Of a stretch of 64,000 nucleotides of DNA, positions 1-8,006 are shown in pieces. The notes under the pieces are model-generated. The model searched no databases. It was given only the letters and a program-made list of their open reading frames with translations, and was not told the DNA's origin. Source of the stretch: CAAGNP01 sp045603545 (GTDB lineage: Bacteria > Bacteroidota > Bacteroidia > Bacteroidales > UBA932); the NCBI GenBank assembly GCA_045603545.1, contig JAZUMG010000018.1, forward strand, positions 1 through 64,000. The letters are read 5' to 3'. The first letter of the stretch is position 1. Every line of letters begins with the position of its first letter. Both the position numbers and the translations under genes were made by a program.

Positions 1-137
1 CAGGCCAGACCTTTGCCGCCGGCTTCCTTCAGATTCTACCTCACGATAGACACCATTGCCTTTTGCTATATGCTTCCCGTCATTAGGGCGCATTGGGGAC
101 TTTCACCCGTTAGAGCATGCCCGTGCTGGGCGTACAC
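1..137 (-). mobile_element. Group II intron, 5' end (domain I), truncated by window edge
   Basis: Read on the minus strand, the sequence begins GTGTACGCCCAGCACGGGC. It continues with GGGTGAAAGTCCC, then GGTGTCTATCGTGA, GAATCTGAAGGAAGC and GGCGGCAAAGG. These blocks, in this order, are the conserved start of bacterial group II intron domain I, closest to the class C introns I remember. The first base sits two T residues behind the terminator of the POT gene, in the same orientation, which is the usual insertion site of class C introns. The reverse transcriptase and the 3' end lie outside the window. Confidence 0.88.
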
Positions 138-169
138 AAAGAAGGCTGACTCCTTAAAGTCAGCCTTCT
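138..169 (-). terminator. Rho-independent terminator of the POT gene, with an intron in its T-tract
   Basis: A perfect 12-bp stem (140-151 with 158-169, AGAAGGCTGACT and its complement) closes a 6-base loop. Read on the minus strand it is followed by only TTT before the group II intron begins, so the normal U-tract has been interrupted by the insertion. Confidence 0.85.
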
Positions 170-191
170 GATATTTATAGCGTCTGTGTTA

Positions 192-1745
192 CTATTTGGT
201 AACTCTTTCAAGCCATTTAACCATAGCCAGCATACCACCCATTGAAATCAGACATACAACGAGGAATACTGTCCAGCACTGCCAGATAGGCCAAGCGTTG
301 TACATAAGTGGTCCAAGAGGGAGAAGAAGGTTACCGATAGCGGTAGCACACAACCATAGACCCTGGCATAGACCAAGCATGCTCTTAGGAGCTACTTTAG
401 ATACGAATGAAAGACCTAGAGGAGAGATGAAAAGTTCTGCTACTGTCAAGAAGAAGTAAACAGCGATAAGGATCCACCAGTGAGCTTTAGCCTGAGCCTC
501 AAGAGGAAGAGCCTTGAACTCGGTAGCAGATGGATAACCGTTTACAGATGAGAAGATGGCAAGCAACAGATATGCAAGACCTGCGATAAGCATACCGATA
601 GCGATCTTTCTTGGGGTAGAGATAGCTTTGCCTTTACGTGCAAATGATGCAAACAACCACATTACCACAGGAGTAAGTGTAATCACGAAGAATGGATTGA
701 CTGCCTGCCAGATCTCAGGAGCGATAGCAGATGAATCCACAAAGTCACGGGCAAAAAGTGAAAGTGAAGTACCGTTCTGGTGGAATGAGAACCAGAAGAA
801 GATAACGATACCAAGCACTGCAAACAAGGCAAACATACGCTGTTTGATCTCTTTAGCTGCAGCAGCTTTCTCTTCAGGGGTGTACTCAACGCTTTTTACA
901 GCAGCTTTCTTAGCTGGGTTAGGGAATCTGTTCTGAGAGAAGAAGAAAATAACCAATGAGATAACCATAGCAGCCACAGATGCGATGAATGAGTAGTGGA
1001 TACCTTCGTTGAAGATCTGAAGGTAACGCTGACACTCATTTGCCATATCAGCAACATTAGCGCCTACTTGAGTCATCAAAGCTGTAAGGTTGTTCAATGC
1101 GTCAGTAGCCATAGCGCTACCATTTGTCAGGAACTCATGACAAAGGGCTGGAAGTTGTGCATTGTATACCAAACCGTTGGTACCTAGCCACCACTCGCGA
1201 AGAAGAGGAGCTACGAAAGGTGCGATAAGACCACCGACATTGATGAATACATAGAAAATCTGGAAACCCGAGTCTCTTTTGTCTTTAGCAGCTTTAAGTG
1301 CTTCAGGACCCTCTTTGGCAGCTTCAGCCTCAAGATCATCATACATCTGACCTACGATAGCCTGCAAGTTGCCTTTGAAAAGACCATTACCGAATGCAAT
1401 AAGGAAAAGAGCAGCGCAAGTTAGAGGAAGCAGCCAGTTGATATTATCTGCTGTAGATAGGATAGGAATAGAGAGCAGAACATAACCTGAAGCCATGATT
1501 ACAAGACCAGTCTTGATAGTGGCTTTGTAGTTCTGTGTGCGGTCAGCTATAAGGCCACCAACCAAACTTAAAACGTAGATACCTGCATAGAATACTGAGT
1601 AGATAGTGGTACTCTGTCCCTCTGGCAGACCGAATTTTGAACATAGGAAAAGTACTAGCACGGCATTCATGATGTAGTAACCGAAGCGTTCGCCCATGTT
1701 ACTCAAAGCCGCTGCCAAAAGACCTTTTGGGTGATTTTTAAACAT
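192..1745 (-). CDS. Proton-dependent oligopeptide transporter (POT/PTR2 family)
   Basis: A 517-residue inner-membrane protein of the major facilitator superfamily that probably imports di- and tripeptides with protons. It has about 12-14 hydrophobic segments, a cytoplasmic linker near residues 275-305 rich in Lys and Glu, and the POT signature at residues 16-24, NMGERFGYY. The family motif is ExxERFxYY; here the first Glu, implicated in proton coupling, is Asn, a difference that I recall in other Bacteroidota members. The length is usual. The start has a TATCTTTG promoter box upstream. Codon use looks biased as in highly expressed genes. The substrate is inferred from the family only. Confidence 0.93.
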   Translation of the reverse strand: MFKNHPKGLLAAALSNMGERFGYYIMNAVLVLFLCSKFGLPEGQSTTIYSVFYAGIYVLSLVGGLIADRTQNYKATIKTGLVIMASGYVLLSIPILSTADNINWLLPLTCAALFLIAFGNGLFKGNLQAIVGQMYDDLEAEAAKEGPEALKAAKDKRDSGFQIFYVFINVGGLIAPFVAPLLREWWLGTNGLVYNAQLPALCHEFLTNGSAMATDALNNLTALMTQVGANVADMANECQRYLQIFNEGIHYSFIASVAAMVISLVIFFFSQNRFPNPAKKAAVKSVEYTPEEKAAAAKEIKQRMFALFAVLGIVIFFWFSFHQNGTSLSLFARDFVDSSAIAPEIWQAVNPFFVITLTPVVMWLFASFARKGKAISTPRKIAIGMLIAGLAYLLLAIFSSVNGYPSATEFKALPLEAQAKAHWWILIAVYFFLTVAELFISPLGLSFVSKVAPKSMLGLCQGLWLCATAIGNLLLPLGPLMYNAWPIWQCWTVFLVVCLISMGGMLAMVKWLERVTK

Positions 1746-1787
1746 ATTGATTTTTTTAAATTAGTTAGTTTTTAGTCAAGTAATTCG

Positions 1788-1795
1788 CAAAGATA
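1788..1795 (-). promoter_or_regulatory. -7 promoter box for the POT gene
   Basis: TATCTTTG on the minus strand matches the Bacteroidota -7 consensus TAnnTTTG, 42 bases before the ATG. No convincing TTTG at -33 was found. Confidence 0.6.
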
Positions 1796-1837
1796 TTAAA
1801 ATTTGTCAATAAAAGGGTGAAGTCCGATAAATTTCAT

Positions 1838-1845
1838 TAACTTTG
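1838..1845 (+). promoter_or_regulatory. -7 promoter box for the acyltransferase gene
   Basis: TAACTTTG fits TAnnTTTG and lies 19 bases before the ATG at 1865. It argues against the in-frame TTG at 1847 as start, because that codon would fall at or before the transcript start. Confidence 0.55.
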
Positions 1846-1864
1846 TTTGTTGAGATACGTGATT

Positions 1865-2743
1865 ATGGATAAGATTCTATACTGGTTGGTGATGACTGTT
1901 TTTACCCTCCTTTCGTGGTTACCGCTGAGGGTACATTACCTCATATCGGATCTCTTGTATATCTTATTGTACAAAATACTCAGATACAGGTATGATGTGG
2001 TAATCACAAATATCTCCCGTTCTTTCCCAGAGATGAATTACAAGGGGGTAAAGAGAGTGGCTAAAGATTTCTACCACTCCTTGTGCGATATGATAGTAGA
2101 GACTGTCTGGGCATATACCCGCTCCAGCGAAAAGATAGGCCGACACGTCGATTTCAGCAGATGCGACACCCTTAATGAAGCATATGGCGAGGGGCGCAAT
2201 GTCATAGTGGTGATGGGGCACCAGCCCAATTGGGAGCTCTACACTGCACTTCCCCATCTTGAAAGGCGATATGGTCTGAAGATGGACAACAGGCAGTTCC
2301 ACTTCATATACAAGAAGATGTCGAGCCGTGTCGCCGATATGGTCATAAGGAGGCTCAGACTGAAGCACAACTCCTGCTCAGTGGTGGAAAAGGAGCAGAT
2401 AGCCAGACATCTGCTGCGCAACCGGAGCGAAGGTGGAGTATATTTCCTTATTGCTGACCAATATCCCGGCAAGGGGGCAAATGTTGAGATGGACTTTCTC
2501 CACCAGCCCACCATTGTCTTCAATGGAGCAGAGGCATTGGCACGCAAATTATCCCTCCCTGTAGTCTTTGTCTCGATAGAGAGAATGAAAAGAGGACACT
2601 ACAATGCAGAATTCACAAAAATATGTGATGACGCATCGAAATATGAAGAGGGATTTGTCACTGGGGAGTACATCAGGCTACTGGAAGAGAGTATAAACAA
2701 AAACAGATCAAATTGGCTCTGGAGCCATAGGAGATGGAAATAA
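1865..2743 (+). CDS. Lysophospholipid/lipid A acyltransferase (LpxL/HtrB family)
   Basis: A 292-residue acyltransferase expected to add a secondary acyl chain to lipid A or a related lipid at the inner membrane. An N-terminal hydrophobic stretch (residues 4-38) anchors it. The catalytic HxxxxE motif is visible as HQPNWE at residues 119-124, followed further on by DQYPGKG, typical of HtrB-like enzymes. Length fits the family. The ATG at 1865 is preferred over the upstream TTG because of the promoter position. It is followed after 9 bases by the DUF4831 gene, so the two are probably co-transcribed. The exact acceptor cannot be told from sequence. Confidence 0.88.
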   Translation: MDKILYWLVMTVFTLLSWLPLRVHYLISDLLYILLYKILRYRYDVVITNISRSFPEMNYKGVKRVAKDFYHSLCDMIVETVWAYTRSSEKIGRHVDFSRCDTLNEAYGEGRNVIVVMGHQPNWELYTALPHLERRYGLKMDNRQFHFIYKKMSSRVADMVIRRLRLKHNSCSVVEKEQIARHLLRNRSEGGVYFLIADQYPGKGANVEMDFLHQPTIVFNGAEALARKLSLPVVFVSIERMKRGHYNAEFTKICDDASKYEEGFVTGEYIRLLEESINKNRSNWLWSHRRWK

Positions 2744-2752
2744 TATTGAGAT

Positions 2753-3832
2753 ATGAAAAAGATTAAAAGTTTGATCCTATTGCCACTTTTACTTCTGGCA
2801 ATGTCGCCAGCCGGCGGACAGAATATAAAATCTGAGATGGGGGTATTGGTATATTCCCTTCCCAGCACATCCCTGCATCTTGCAGTAGAAGCAGAGAGGG
2901 AAGTGTACACACCAGGCCCTTATGCCAAGTTTGCAAAAAAATACTTGGGTCTTGACATAGATGTGGAGCCTTATGAGAAGTACAACCTCCTTTCGGTGAA
3001 GGTAACTCCCTACCTGGAGGCAGATATGAACAAACGTTATGTGGCCAACCTTACCGGACTCGACGCATTGTCCTCTACATTTTTCCAGATGACATCACAA
3101 GGTCTTGTCATAATGTCTGACCAGAACAAGGGTGATTCTGAATACTGGAGATTCCCCACATTGGCAGAGAACCACTCAACCACAGGGGTAGAAGCCGCCC
3201 AGACCTTTACATCTGTAGAGACCACCCTATATAAGAACGTAAAGAACGCTCAGGGGGGATACGACAAGGTAGCTATCCAGCAGAGCCAGGTAGTGGAGAA
3301 GAGTCTCGAGAAAAAGGCACAGGAGATTGCAAATGAGATTTTCAAACTCCGCAAACAGCGTGTCCAGATAATAACCGGTGACACAGATGCCACATTCAGT
3401 GGAGAGGCCCTCGGTGCAGCAGTTGCCGAAATCACCCGACTCGAGCAGGACTACCTAAGCCTTTTCATAGGAAGGGTAGAGACAGCTGTGCAGAAGGTGG
3501 GATTTGACCTCCTCCCTAAAGAGGGCAATGGCCGTCAGCTCTTCGTAGCATTCAGAGTTTCAGACAAACAGGGACTTTTGATGCCCGACAATGTATCTGG
3601 TCGCCCCATCGTTCTGGAACTTACCCCAGAGAGTGTCCCAGCCCCTGCTGTAAATTCACAGGACTTCGCTGCACCCAAAACCAAAAAAGCCAATCTCGGC
3701 ACCATCTACTACAGAGTCCCTGCTTTGTGCACACTCAAAATTCTGGATGGACAGGATCTGCTGCTTCAGACCCGAATCCCTGTATACCAGATGGGCGAGA
3801 CCATTGAAATGCCAGCAACAATTTTCAGATAA
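2753..3832 (+). CDS. DUF4831 family exported protein
   Basis: A 359-residue protein with a signal peptide (MKKIKSLILLPLLLLAMSP, ending near GGQ). It resembles the DUF4831 family, conserved in Bacteroidota and of unknown function. The body is soluble with a Thr/Ser-rich middle and no catalytic motif that I recognise. It probably acts in the periplasm. It lies 9 bases after the lipid A-type acyltransferase, which hints at an envelope role, but that is only context. Confidence 0.75.
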   Translation: MKKIKSLILLPLLLLAMSPAGGQNIKSEMGVLVYSLPSTSLHLAVEAEREVYTPGPYAKFAKKYLGLDIDVEPYEKYNLLSVKVTPYLEADMNKRYVANLTGLDALSSTFFQMTSQGLVIMSDQNKGDSEYWRFPTLAENHSTTGVEAAQTFTSVETTLYKNVKNAQGGYDKVAIQQSQVVEKSLEKKAQEIANEIFKLRKQRVQIITGDTDATFSGEALGAAVAEITRLEQDYLSLFIGRVETAVQKVGFDLLPKEGNGRQLFVAFRVSDKQGLLMPDNVSGRPIVLELTPESVPAPAVNSQDFAAPKTKKANLGTIYYRVPALCTLKILDGQDLLLQTRIPVYQMGETIEMPATIFR

Positions 3833-3871
3833 AATACTAAAAAAAATACAAATAACTTAAATATCACGATT

Positions 3872-5326
3872 ATGACAATTGAAAATCTAGAACCCAAAAG
3901 AGTTTGGAAACATTTCTACTCACTTACACGTATCCCTCGTCCATCAAAGAGAGAGCAAAAAGCTGTAGAATATCTTTATCAATGGGGTCAAAGCCTTGGT
4001 CTTGAAACTATCAAAGACGAGGTAGGCAATATTATCATCCGCAAACCTGCTACCCCAGGCATGGAGAACCGTACAGGTATTATCTTCCAGGCTCATATCG
4101 ATATGGTCCCTCAGAACAATAACGATGTAGTTCACGACTGGGACAACGACCCTGTAGAGACCAAAGTGGTAGGTGAATGGCTATACGCTCAGGGAACTAC
4201 CCTTGGTGCAGACAACGGTCTTGGCTGTGCAGCTGCTATGGCAGTTCTTGAGGCAACAGATTTGGCACACGGCCCTATCGAGGCACTTTTCACTATCGAC
4301 GAAGAGACCGGTATGACAGGTGCTAAAGCTCTTAAAGGTGGCATCCTCAAAGGTGATATCCTTATCAACCTTGACTCTGAGACAGAAGGTGAACTTTATG
4401 TAGGTTGTGCCGGTGGTCTTGATACCAATGCAGAGTTCAAATATAAAGAAGAGGCCCTTCCAAAAGAGCTTGTACAGTTTGAAGTGGCTGTAAAAGGTCT
4501 TAGAGGTGGTCACTCAGGTATGGAGATCAACGAAGGACGCGGTAACTCAAACAAAATTATGGCACGCCTTCTTCTCCCTATCCTAAGAGACATGGGCGGT
4601 CGTCTTATCTCTATCGAGGGTGGAAATATGCGTAACGCCATCCCAAGAGAGGCTGTAGCTTATATCGCTGTTCCAGCAGCAAAAGTATCAAGAGCCAAAA
4701 AACACGTGGCAAAAGTTACTGCTGAGGTTAAAGCTGAGTACAAACCTATCGATCCAGGTGTAGAGGTATACTTTACCAAGAGTGCAGGTGCCAAGAAATG
4801 TGTTCCTGCAGATGTGGCAGTAAAAGTTATGCAGGCTGTTTACGCTTGCCCATCAGGTGTTGACCGTATGAGCCTTGTAATGGATAACCTTGTAGACACA
4901 TCAAACAACTTGGCTATCGTCAAATCTGAGAAAGGTAAAATTATCGTAAGAACCCTTATGAGAGGCTCTTGTGACACCGCAAAACTTGATTTGTGCGAAG
5001 CTATCCGCGCCGTATTTGAACTTGCAGGTGCAAAAGTGGCATTCACTGGCGGTTACTCAGGATGGCAGCCAAATATGGAATCACCAATCCTCAAGACCAT
5101 GAAAGAGACCTACAAAAATCTTTACGGTGTTGAGGCTGATGTGAAAGCTATCCACGCAGGTCTTGAGTGTGCTATCATCTCAAACAACTATCCTCATTGG
5201 GACATGATCTCTTGCGGACCTACTTTGATGTCTCCTCACTCACCTGATGAGAGAGTTCTTATCCCTACTGTTGAGAAATGGTGGAACTTCCTTGTAGAGG
5301 CTCTCAAGAATGCACCTGTAAAATAG
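3872..5326 (+). CDS. pepD: Aminoacyl-histidine dipeptidase (cytosolic non-specific dipeptidase, M20)
   Basis: A 484-residue metallopeptidase that cleaves dipeptides in the cytoplasm. M20 metal-site motifs are all present: AHIDMVPQ near residue 73, TTLGADNG near 112, and DEETGMTG near 147, where the first Glu is the general base. A late HAGLECA motif supplies the last metal ligand. Length matches PepD. Codon use (CTT, GCT, GGT, AAA) is strongly biased, suggesting high expression. The gene stands alone between the DUF4831 gene and its own terminator. It pairs functionally with the POT transporter and the S9 peptidase elsewhere in the window. Confidence 0.95.
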   Translation: MTIENLEPKRVWKHFYSLTRIPRPSKREQKAVEYLYQWGQSLGLETIKDEVGNIIIRKPATPGMENRTGIIFQAHIDMVPQNNNDVVHDWDNDPVETKVVGEWLYAQGTTLGADNGLGCAAAMAVLEATDLAHGPIEALFTIDEETGMTGAKALKGGILKGDILINLDSETEGELYVGCAGGLDTNAEFKYKEEALPKELVQFEVAVKGLRGGHSGMEINEGRGNSNKIMARLLLPILRDMGGRLISIEGGNMRNAIPREAVAYIAVPAAKVSRAKKHVAKVTAEVKAEYKPIDPGVEVYFTKSAGAKKCVPADVAVKVMQAVYACPSGVDRMSLVMDNLVDTSNNLAIVKSEKGKIIVRTLMRGSCDTAKLDLCEAIRAVFELAGAKVAFTGGYSGWQPNMESPILKTMKETYKNLYGVEADVKAIHAGLECAIISNNYPHWDMISCGPTLMSPHSPDERVLIPTVEKWWNFLVEALKNAPVK

Positions 5327-5349
5327 GTTTGCATATCTATTGAAACAAT

Positions 5350-5382
5350 AAAAGGGCTGGCTTTCAATAGTCAGCCTTTTTT
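5350..5382 (+). terminator. Terminator after pepD
   Basis: An imperfect stem (AAAAGGGCTGGCT against AGTCAGCCTTTT) ends in a run of six T. The start of the next promoter overlaps the hairpin. Confidence 0.75.
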
Positions 5383-5384
5383 CA

Positions 5385-5392
5385 TATCTTTG
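5385..5392 (+). promoter_or_regulatory. -7 promoter box for the LysR gene
   Basis: TATCTTTG with a TTTC (5362-5365) 19 bases upstream inside the pepD terminator hairpin. The LysR ATG begins only five bases after the box, so the mRNA may be almost leaderless. Confidence 0.6.
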
Positions 5393-5397
5393 CCCCT

Positions 5398-5997
5398 ATG
5401 CTTACCGATTTCAGACTAAAAGTATTTCTCACCACCGCACAGCGGAAAAGCTTCACCAAGGCTGCCAGGGAACTGAATATCTCCCAGCCGGCGGTGAGTC
5501 AGAATATAGCAGAGCTTGAACAGCAGGTAGGCGACACCCTTTTTGAGAGGGGACGCGGGGAGGTCAACCTCACACCCAAAGGGGAAATCCTCCTGAAATA
5601 TGCAGAGAAGATACTCCATCTTTATGACAATCTAAACACGGAGCTGGTTCCATCCAATGCCCCTGTACTGGCACAGATCAGGATAGCAGCCTGCCCCATT
5701 GCGGTACGCTTCATATTGCCCGGAGCAATTAAGAAGTTCCGCACCCTGCGCCCCAACGCAGAGGTCTCACTTCTGGAATTGGGAGACAGCGAGATTGAAA
5801 GGGCCATCCTCGATGGAGATGCAGATCTGGGGGTAATGGAGAGGAGACCAGATGGACTTGAATCTGCCCCATTTGCAGACCTTTCCCTCTCCGGAACAGA
5901 CGAACCTATGCTGAGCACCTTCTTTGCATACCGGACAGGGAGCACCAATTGGGACTCCATCCAGAAATTCATACTAACCGCTAAAACCGCATTGTAA
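5398..5997 (+). CDS. Short LysR-family transcriptional regulator
   Basis: A 199-residue DNA-binding regulator. Residues 1-60 form a clear LysR winged helix-turn-helix (FTKAARELNISQPAVSQNI), followed by the linker helix. Only about 75 residues of the effector domain follow (from QIRIAACPIAV to about residue 165), then a short tail. Normal LysR proteins have about 300 residues; the second lobe of the effector domain is missing. No frameshift was seen, as a new gene starts directly behind. Its target is unknown; LysR proteins often control neighbours, here pepD or the serine hydrolase. Confidence 0.85.
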   Translation: MLTDFRLKVFLTTAQRKSFTKAARELNISQPAVSQNIAELEQQVGDTLFERGRGEVNLTPKGEILLKYAEKILHLYDNLNTELVPSNAPVLAQIRIAACPIAVRFILPGAIKKFRTLRPNAEVSLLELGDSEIERAILDGDADLGVMERRPDGLESAPFADLSLSGTDEPMLSTFFAYRTGSTNWDSIQKFILTAKTAL

Positions 5998-5999
5998 CC

Positions 6000-7307
6000 T
6001 TGAACCTGACTCCTAAACAGAAAAAGATATTGGACATATCACTCATTGCTCTGGGTGTAATCGTAGTGGTATTGAATTTTGTGACCAGATGCTCCGGGAA
6101 AGGCAATTGCGGGGAGAGCATTGTGGAAGAGGAGGAATATATCTCCATCAACCACCTTATCTCCAATGACATGTCGGATTGCGAAACCACCAGGAAACTT
6201 GACAGGTATGTGGACAATTTTCTGAAGAGATGGGAGATAAAAGGGGGGAGCCTCGCCATAATGAAAAGTGGAAGACTGGTATATGCCAAAGGGTACGGCT
6301 GGGCAGATGAGGAGGACACCTTGAAAACAGAGCCAGGGCACATATTCAGGGTAGCATCCCTTTCGAAGCTGATAACCGCTACCGCCATAATGAAGATGGC
6401 GGAAGACTCTCTATTGAGCCTCGATGACAAGGTATTCGGCGAGAACGGGATCCTCAATGAAGAGCAATTCTCCCACTACAGGGACAAAAGGGTGCCGAAA
6501 ATAACTATAGAGCATCTTCTAAGGCACAAAGGGGGATTTGCCACTTACAGGGGAGACCCACTCTTCTGCACACGCGAGATCATGATATGGGAGAAACTTG
6601 ACACCGTCCCCGATATGGACAGAGTCATAGAGTTCGCCCTCTCCCAAAGACTCGGCTTCACACCCGGGACAAGCTCCAAATACTCCAATGTAGGATATCT
6701 GATCCTCACAAAGATCATCGAGAAACTCAGCGGAATGAGTTATGAGGAGTACTGCCAGAAAAACATCCTCTACCCGTCAGGGTGCTACGATATGCACCTT
6801 GCCAAAAATCTCTATGAAGAGAAATATCCAAACGAGGTAAGATACTATGAAACTCACGATGCTGAACCGATTCCCGCTTACAACAACAGCGGCGACACCC
6901 TGTACAGAAGATATGGTGGCAATAATATAGAGGGGCTCCTAGGTGCAGGGGGATGGGTAGCATCACCATCTGAATTTGTCATCTTCGCATCGCATATTGA
7001 CGGGGACAGCACCACTACTGACATCCTTTCTCAAGAGAGCATCAGGAAGATGGTCACCTGTGTAGGGGGAGAACTCCCCATAGGATGGTCCCGTGCCGCA
7101 ATAGGCTCCGAATGGAAAAGGACAGGGACACTTGCCGGGACAAGTGCCATCATAAAGAAACAAAAGGACGGCACCATATGGATGTTCATCACCAACACCA
7201 GCTCCTGGAAAGGGTCAAAATTCCCCAGATACATTGAAACTATGGTACGTAGGGCTTCCACAGGAGTCGAGTTCCCAGATCAAAATCTTTTGGAATTTAT
7301 CCAATAA
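6000..7307 (+). CDS. Serine hydrolase, beta-lactamase/penicillin-binding family
   Basis: A 435-residue protein with one N-terminal membrane segment (residues 10-28) and a periplasmic class C beta-lactamase-like domain. The catalytic SxxK is S120-K123 (ASLSK) and the YxN motif appears as KYSNVGY near residue 226. Such proteins are D,D-peptidases, esterases or D-amino-acid hydrolases; the substrate cannot be inferred. The TTG start at 6000 is chosen because it is two bases after the LysR stop and gives the membrane anchor. It is probably co-transcribed with LysR. The rpsF promoter begins inside its 3' end. Confidence 0.85.
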   Translation: MNLTPKQKKILDISLIALGVIVVVLNFVTRCSGKGNCGESIVEEEEYISINHLISNDMSDCETTRKLDRYVDNFLKRWEIKGGSLAIMKSGRLVYAKGYGWADEEDTLKTEPGHIFRVASLSKLITATAIMKMAEDSLLSLDDKVFGENGILNEEQFSHYRDKRVPKITIEHLLRHKGGFATYRGDPLFCTREIMIWEKLDTVPDMDRVIEFALSQRLGFTPGTSSKYSNVGYLILTKIIEKLSGMSYEEYCQKNILYPSGCYDMHLAKNLYEEKYPNEVRYYETHDAEPIPAYNNSGDTLYRRYGGNNIEGLLGAGGWVASPSEFVIFASHIDGDSTTTDILSQESIRKMVTCVGGELPIGWSRAAIGSEWKRTGTLAGTSAIIKKQKDGTIWMFITNTSSWKGSKFPRYIETMVRRASTGVEFPDQNLLEFIQ

Positions 7308-7319
7308 TCACTATCTTTG
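7289..7319 (+). promoter_or_regulatory. Promoter of the rpsF-rpsR-rplI operon
   Basis: TTTG at 7289-7292, 19 bases, then TATCTTTG at 7312-7319: a full match to the Bacteroidota -33/-7 consensus. The -33 box lies inside the end of the serine hydrolase gene. Confidence 0.85.
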
Positions 7320-7323
7320 CAGC

Positions 7324-7343
7324 CCTTTTGGTATACCAGAAGG
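7324..7343 (+). promoter_or_regulatory. Hairpin in the rpsF leader, possible S6:S18 control site
   Basis: An 8-bp stem (with one G-U pair) closes a TATA loop right at the 5' end of the transcript. rpsF leaders in many bacteria carry an autoregulatory element bound by the S6:S18 complex; whether this hairpin has the required bulge was not established. Confidence 0.4.
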
Positions 7344-7375
7344 CAAAACTTATTTATAACTTAATATTAATCAAA

Positions 7376-7711
7376 ATGTTAAAACAGTACGAAACCGTTT
7401 TCATTGCAACTCCCGTTTTATCTGAGGCTCAGATAAAGGAAGCGGTACAGAAGTATCATGACCTTATCGTAGCAGAGGGTGGCGAGATCGTGCATGAAGA
7501 GGATTGGGGCCTTAAGAAATTGGCTTACCCTATCCAGAAAAAAACTACCGGATTCTATCACTTGATCGAATTCAAAGCAGATTCTCAATTCATCGCTAAA
7601 CTTGAGATCAACTACAAACGTGACGAGAGAATTCTCCGTTTCCTAACTTTCGCTATGGACAAACACGCTATTGCATACGCTGAGCGTCGTCGTGCTAACC
7701 AATCTAAATAA
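7376..7711 (+). CDS. rpsF: 30S ribosomal protein bS6
   Basis: A 111-residue protein of the small ribosomal subunit platform, starting MLKQYETVFIATP and containing the family motif EDWGLKKLAYPIQKK. The ATG at 7376 is chosen; upstream in-frame codons lie in the leader. It is the first gene of rpsF-rpsR-rplI. Its partner bS18 is encoded next. In Bacteroidota ribosomes bS6, bS18 and bS21 form the pocket that hides the anti-Shine-Dalgarno sequence, so this operon bears directly on translation initiation. Confidence 0.97.
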   Translation: MLKQYETVFIATPVLSEAQIKEAVQKYHDLIVAEGGEIVHEEDWGLKKLAYPIQKKTTGFYHLIEFKADSQFIAKLEINYKRDERILRFLTFAMDKHAIAYAERRRANQSK

Positions 7712-7716
7712 GGAGG
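7710..7716 (+). promoter_or_regulatory. Strong Shine-Dalgarno before rpsR
   Basis: AAGGAGG overlaps the rpsF stop codon and lies 9 bases before the rpsR ATG. Most genes in this window have nothing similar. Confidence 0.85.
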
Positions 7717-7725
7717 AATTAAATT

Positions 7726-7992
7726 ATGGCAACTAACAACGAAATCCGTTATCTGAACCCTCCTACAGTAGAGGTTAAAAAGAAAAAATACTGCCGTTTC
7801 AAAAAAACAGGCATCAAATATGTTGACTACAAGGACGCTGAATTCCTAAAACGCTTCCTTAACGAGCAGGGTAAAATCCTTCCTCGTCGTCTTACCGGTA
7901 CTTCTTTGAAATTCCAGAAGAAAGTAGCGCAAGCAGTTAAACGCGCAAGGCACCTTGCTTTGCTTCCTTACGTAACAGACCTATTGAAATAA
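7726..7992 (+). CDS. rpsR: 30S ribosomal protein bS18
   Basis: An 88-residue ribosomal protein with the conserved core YVDYKDAEFLKRFLNEQGKI and the RR-TG-S-K-Q motif (ILPRRLTGTSLKFQKK), ending in a basic helix. It binds with bS6 on the platform of the small subunit. It follows rpsF by 14 bases and carries a strong Shine-Dalgarno, unusual in this phylum. Confidence 0.97.
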   Translation: MATNNEIRYLNPPTVEVKKKKYCRFKKTGIKYVDYKDAEFLKRFLNEQGKILPRRLTGTSLKFQKKVAQAVKRARHLALLPYVTDLLK

Positions 7993-7993
7993 G

Positions 7994-8000
7994 AAGGAGG
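7994..8000 (+). promoter_or_regulatory. Strong Shine-Dalgarno before rplI
   Basis: AAGGAGG, 6 bases before the rplI ATG, directly behind the rpsR stop codon. Confidence 0.85.
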
Positions 8001-8006
8001 AGAGAT

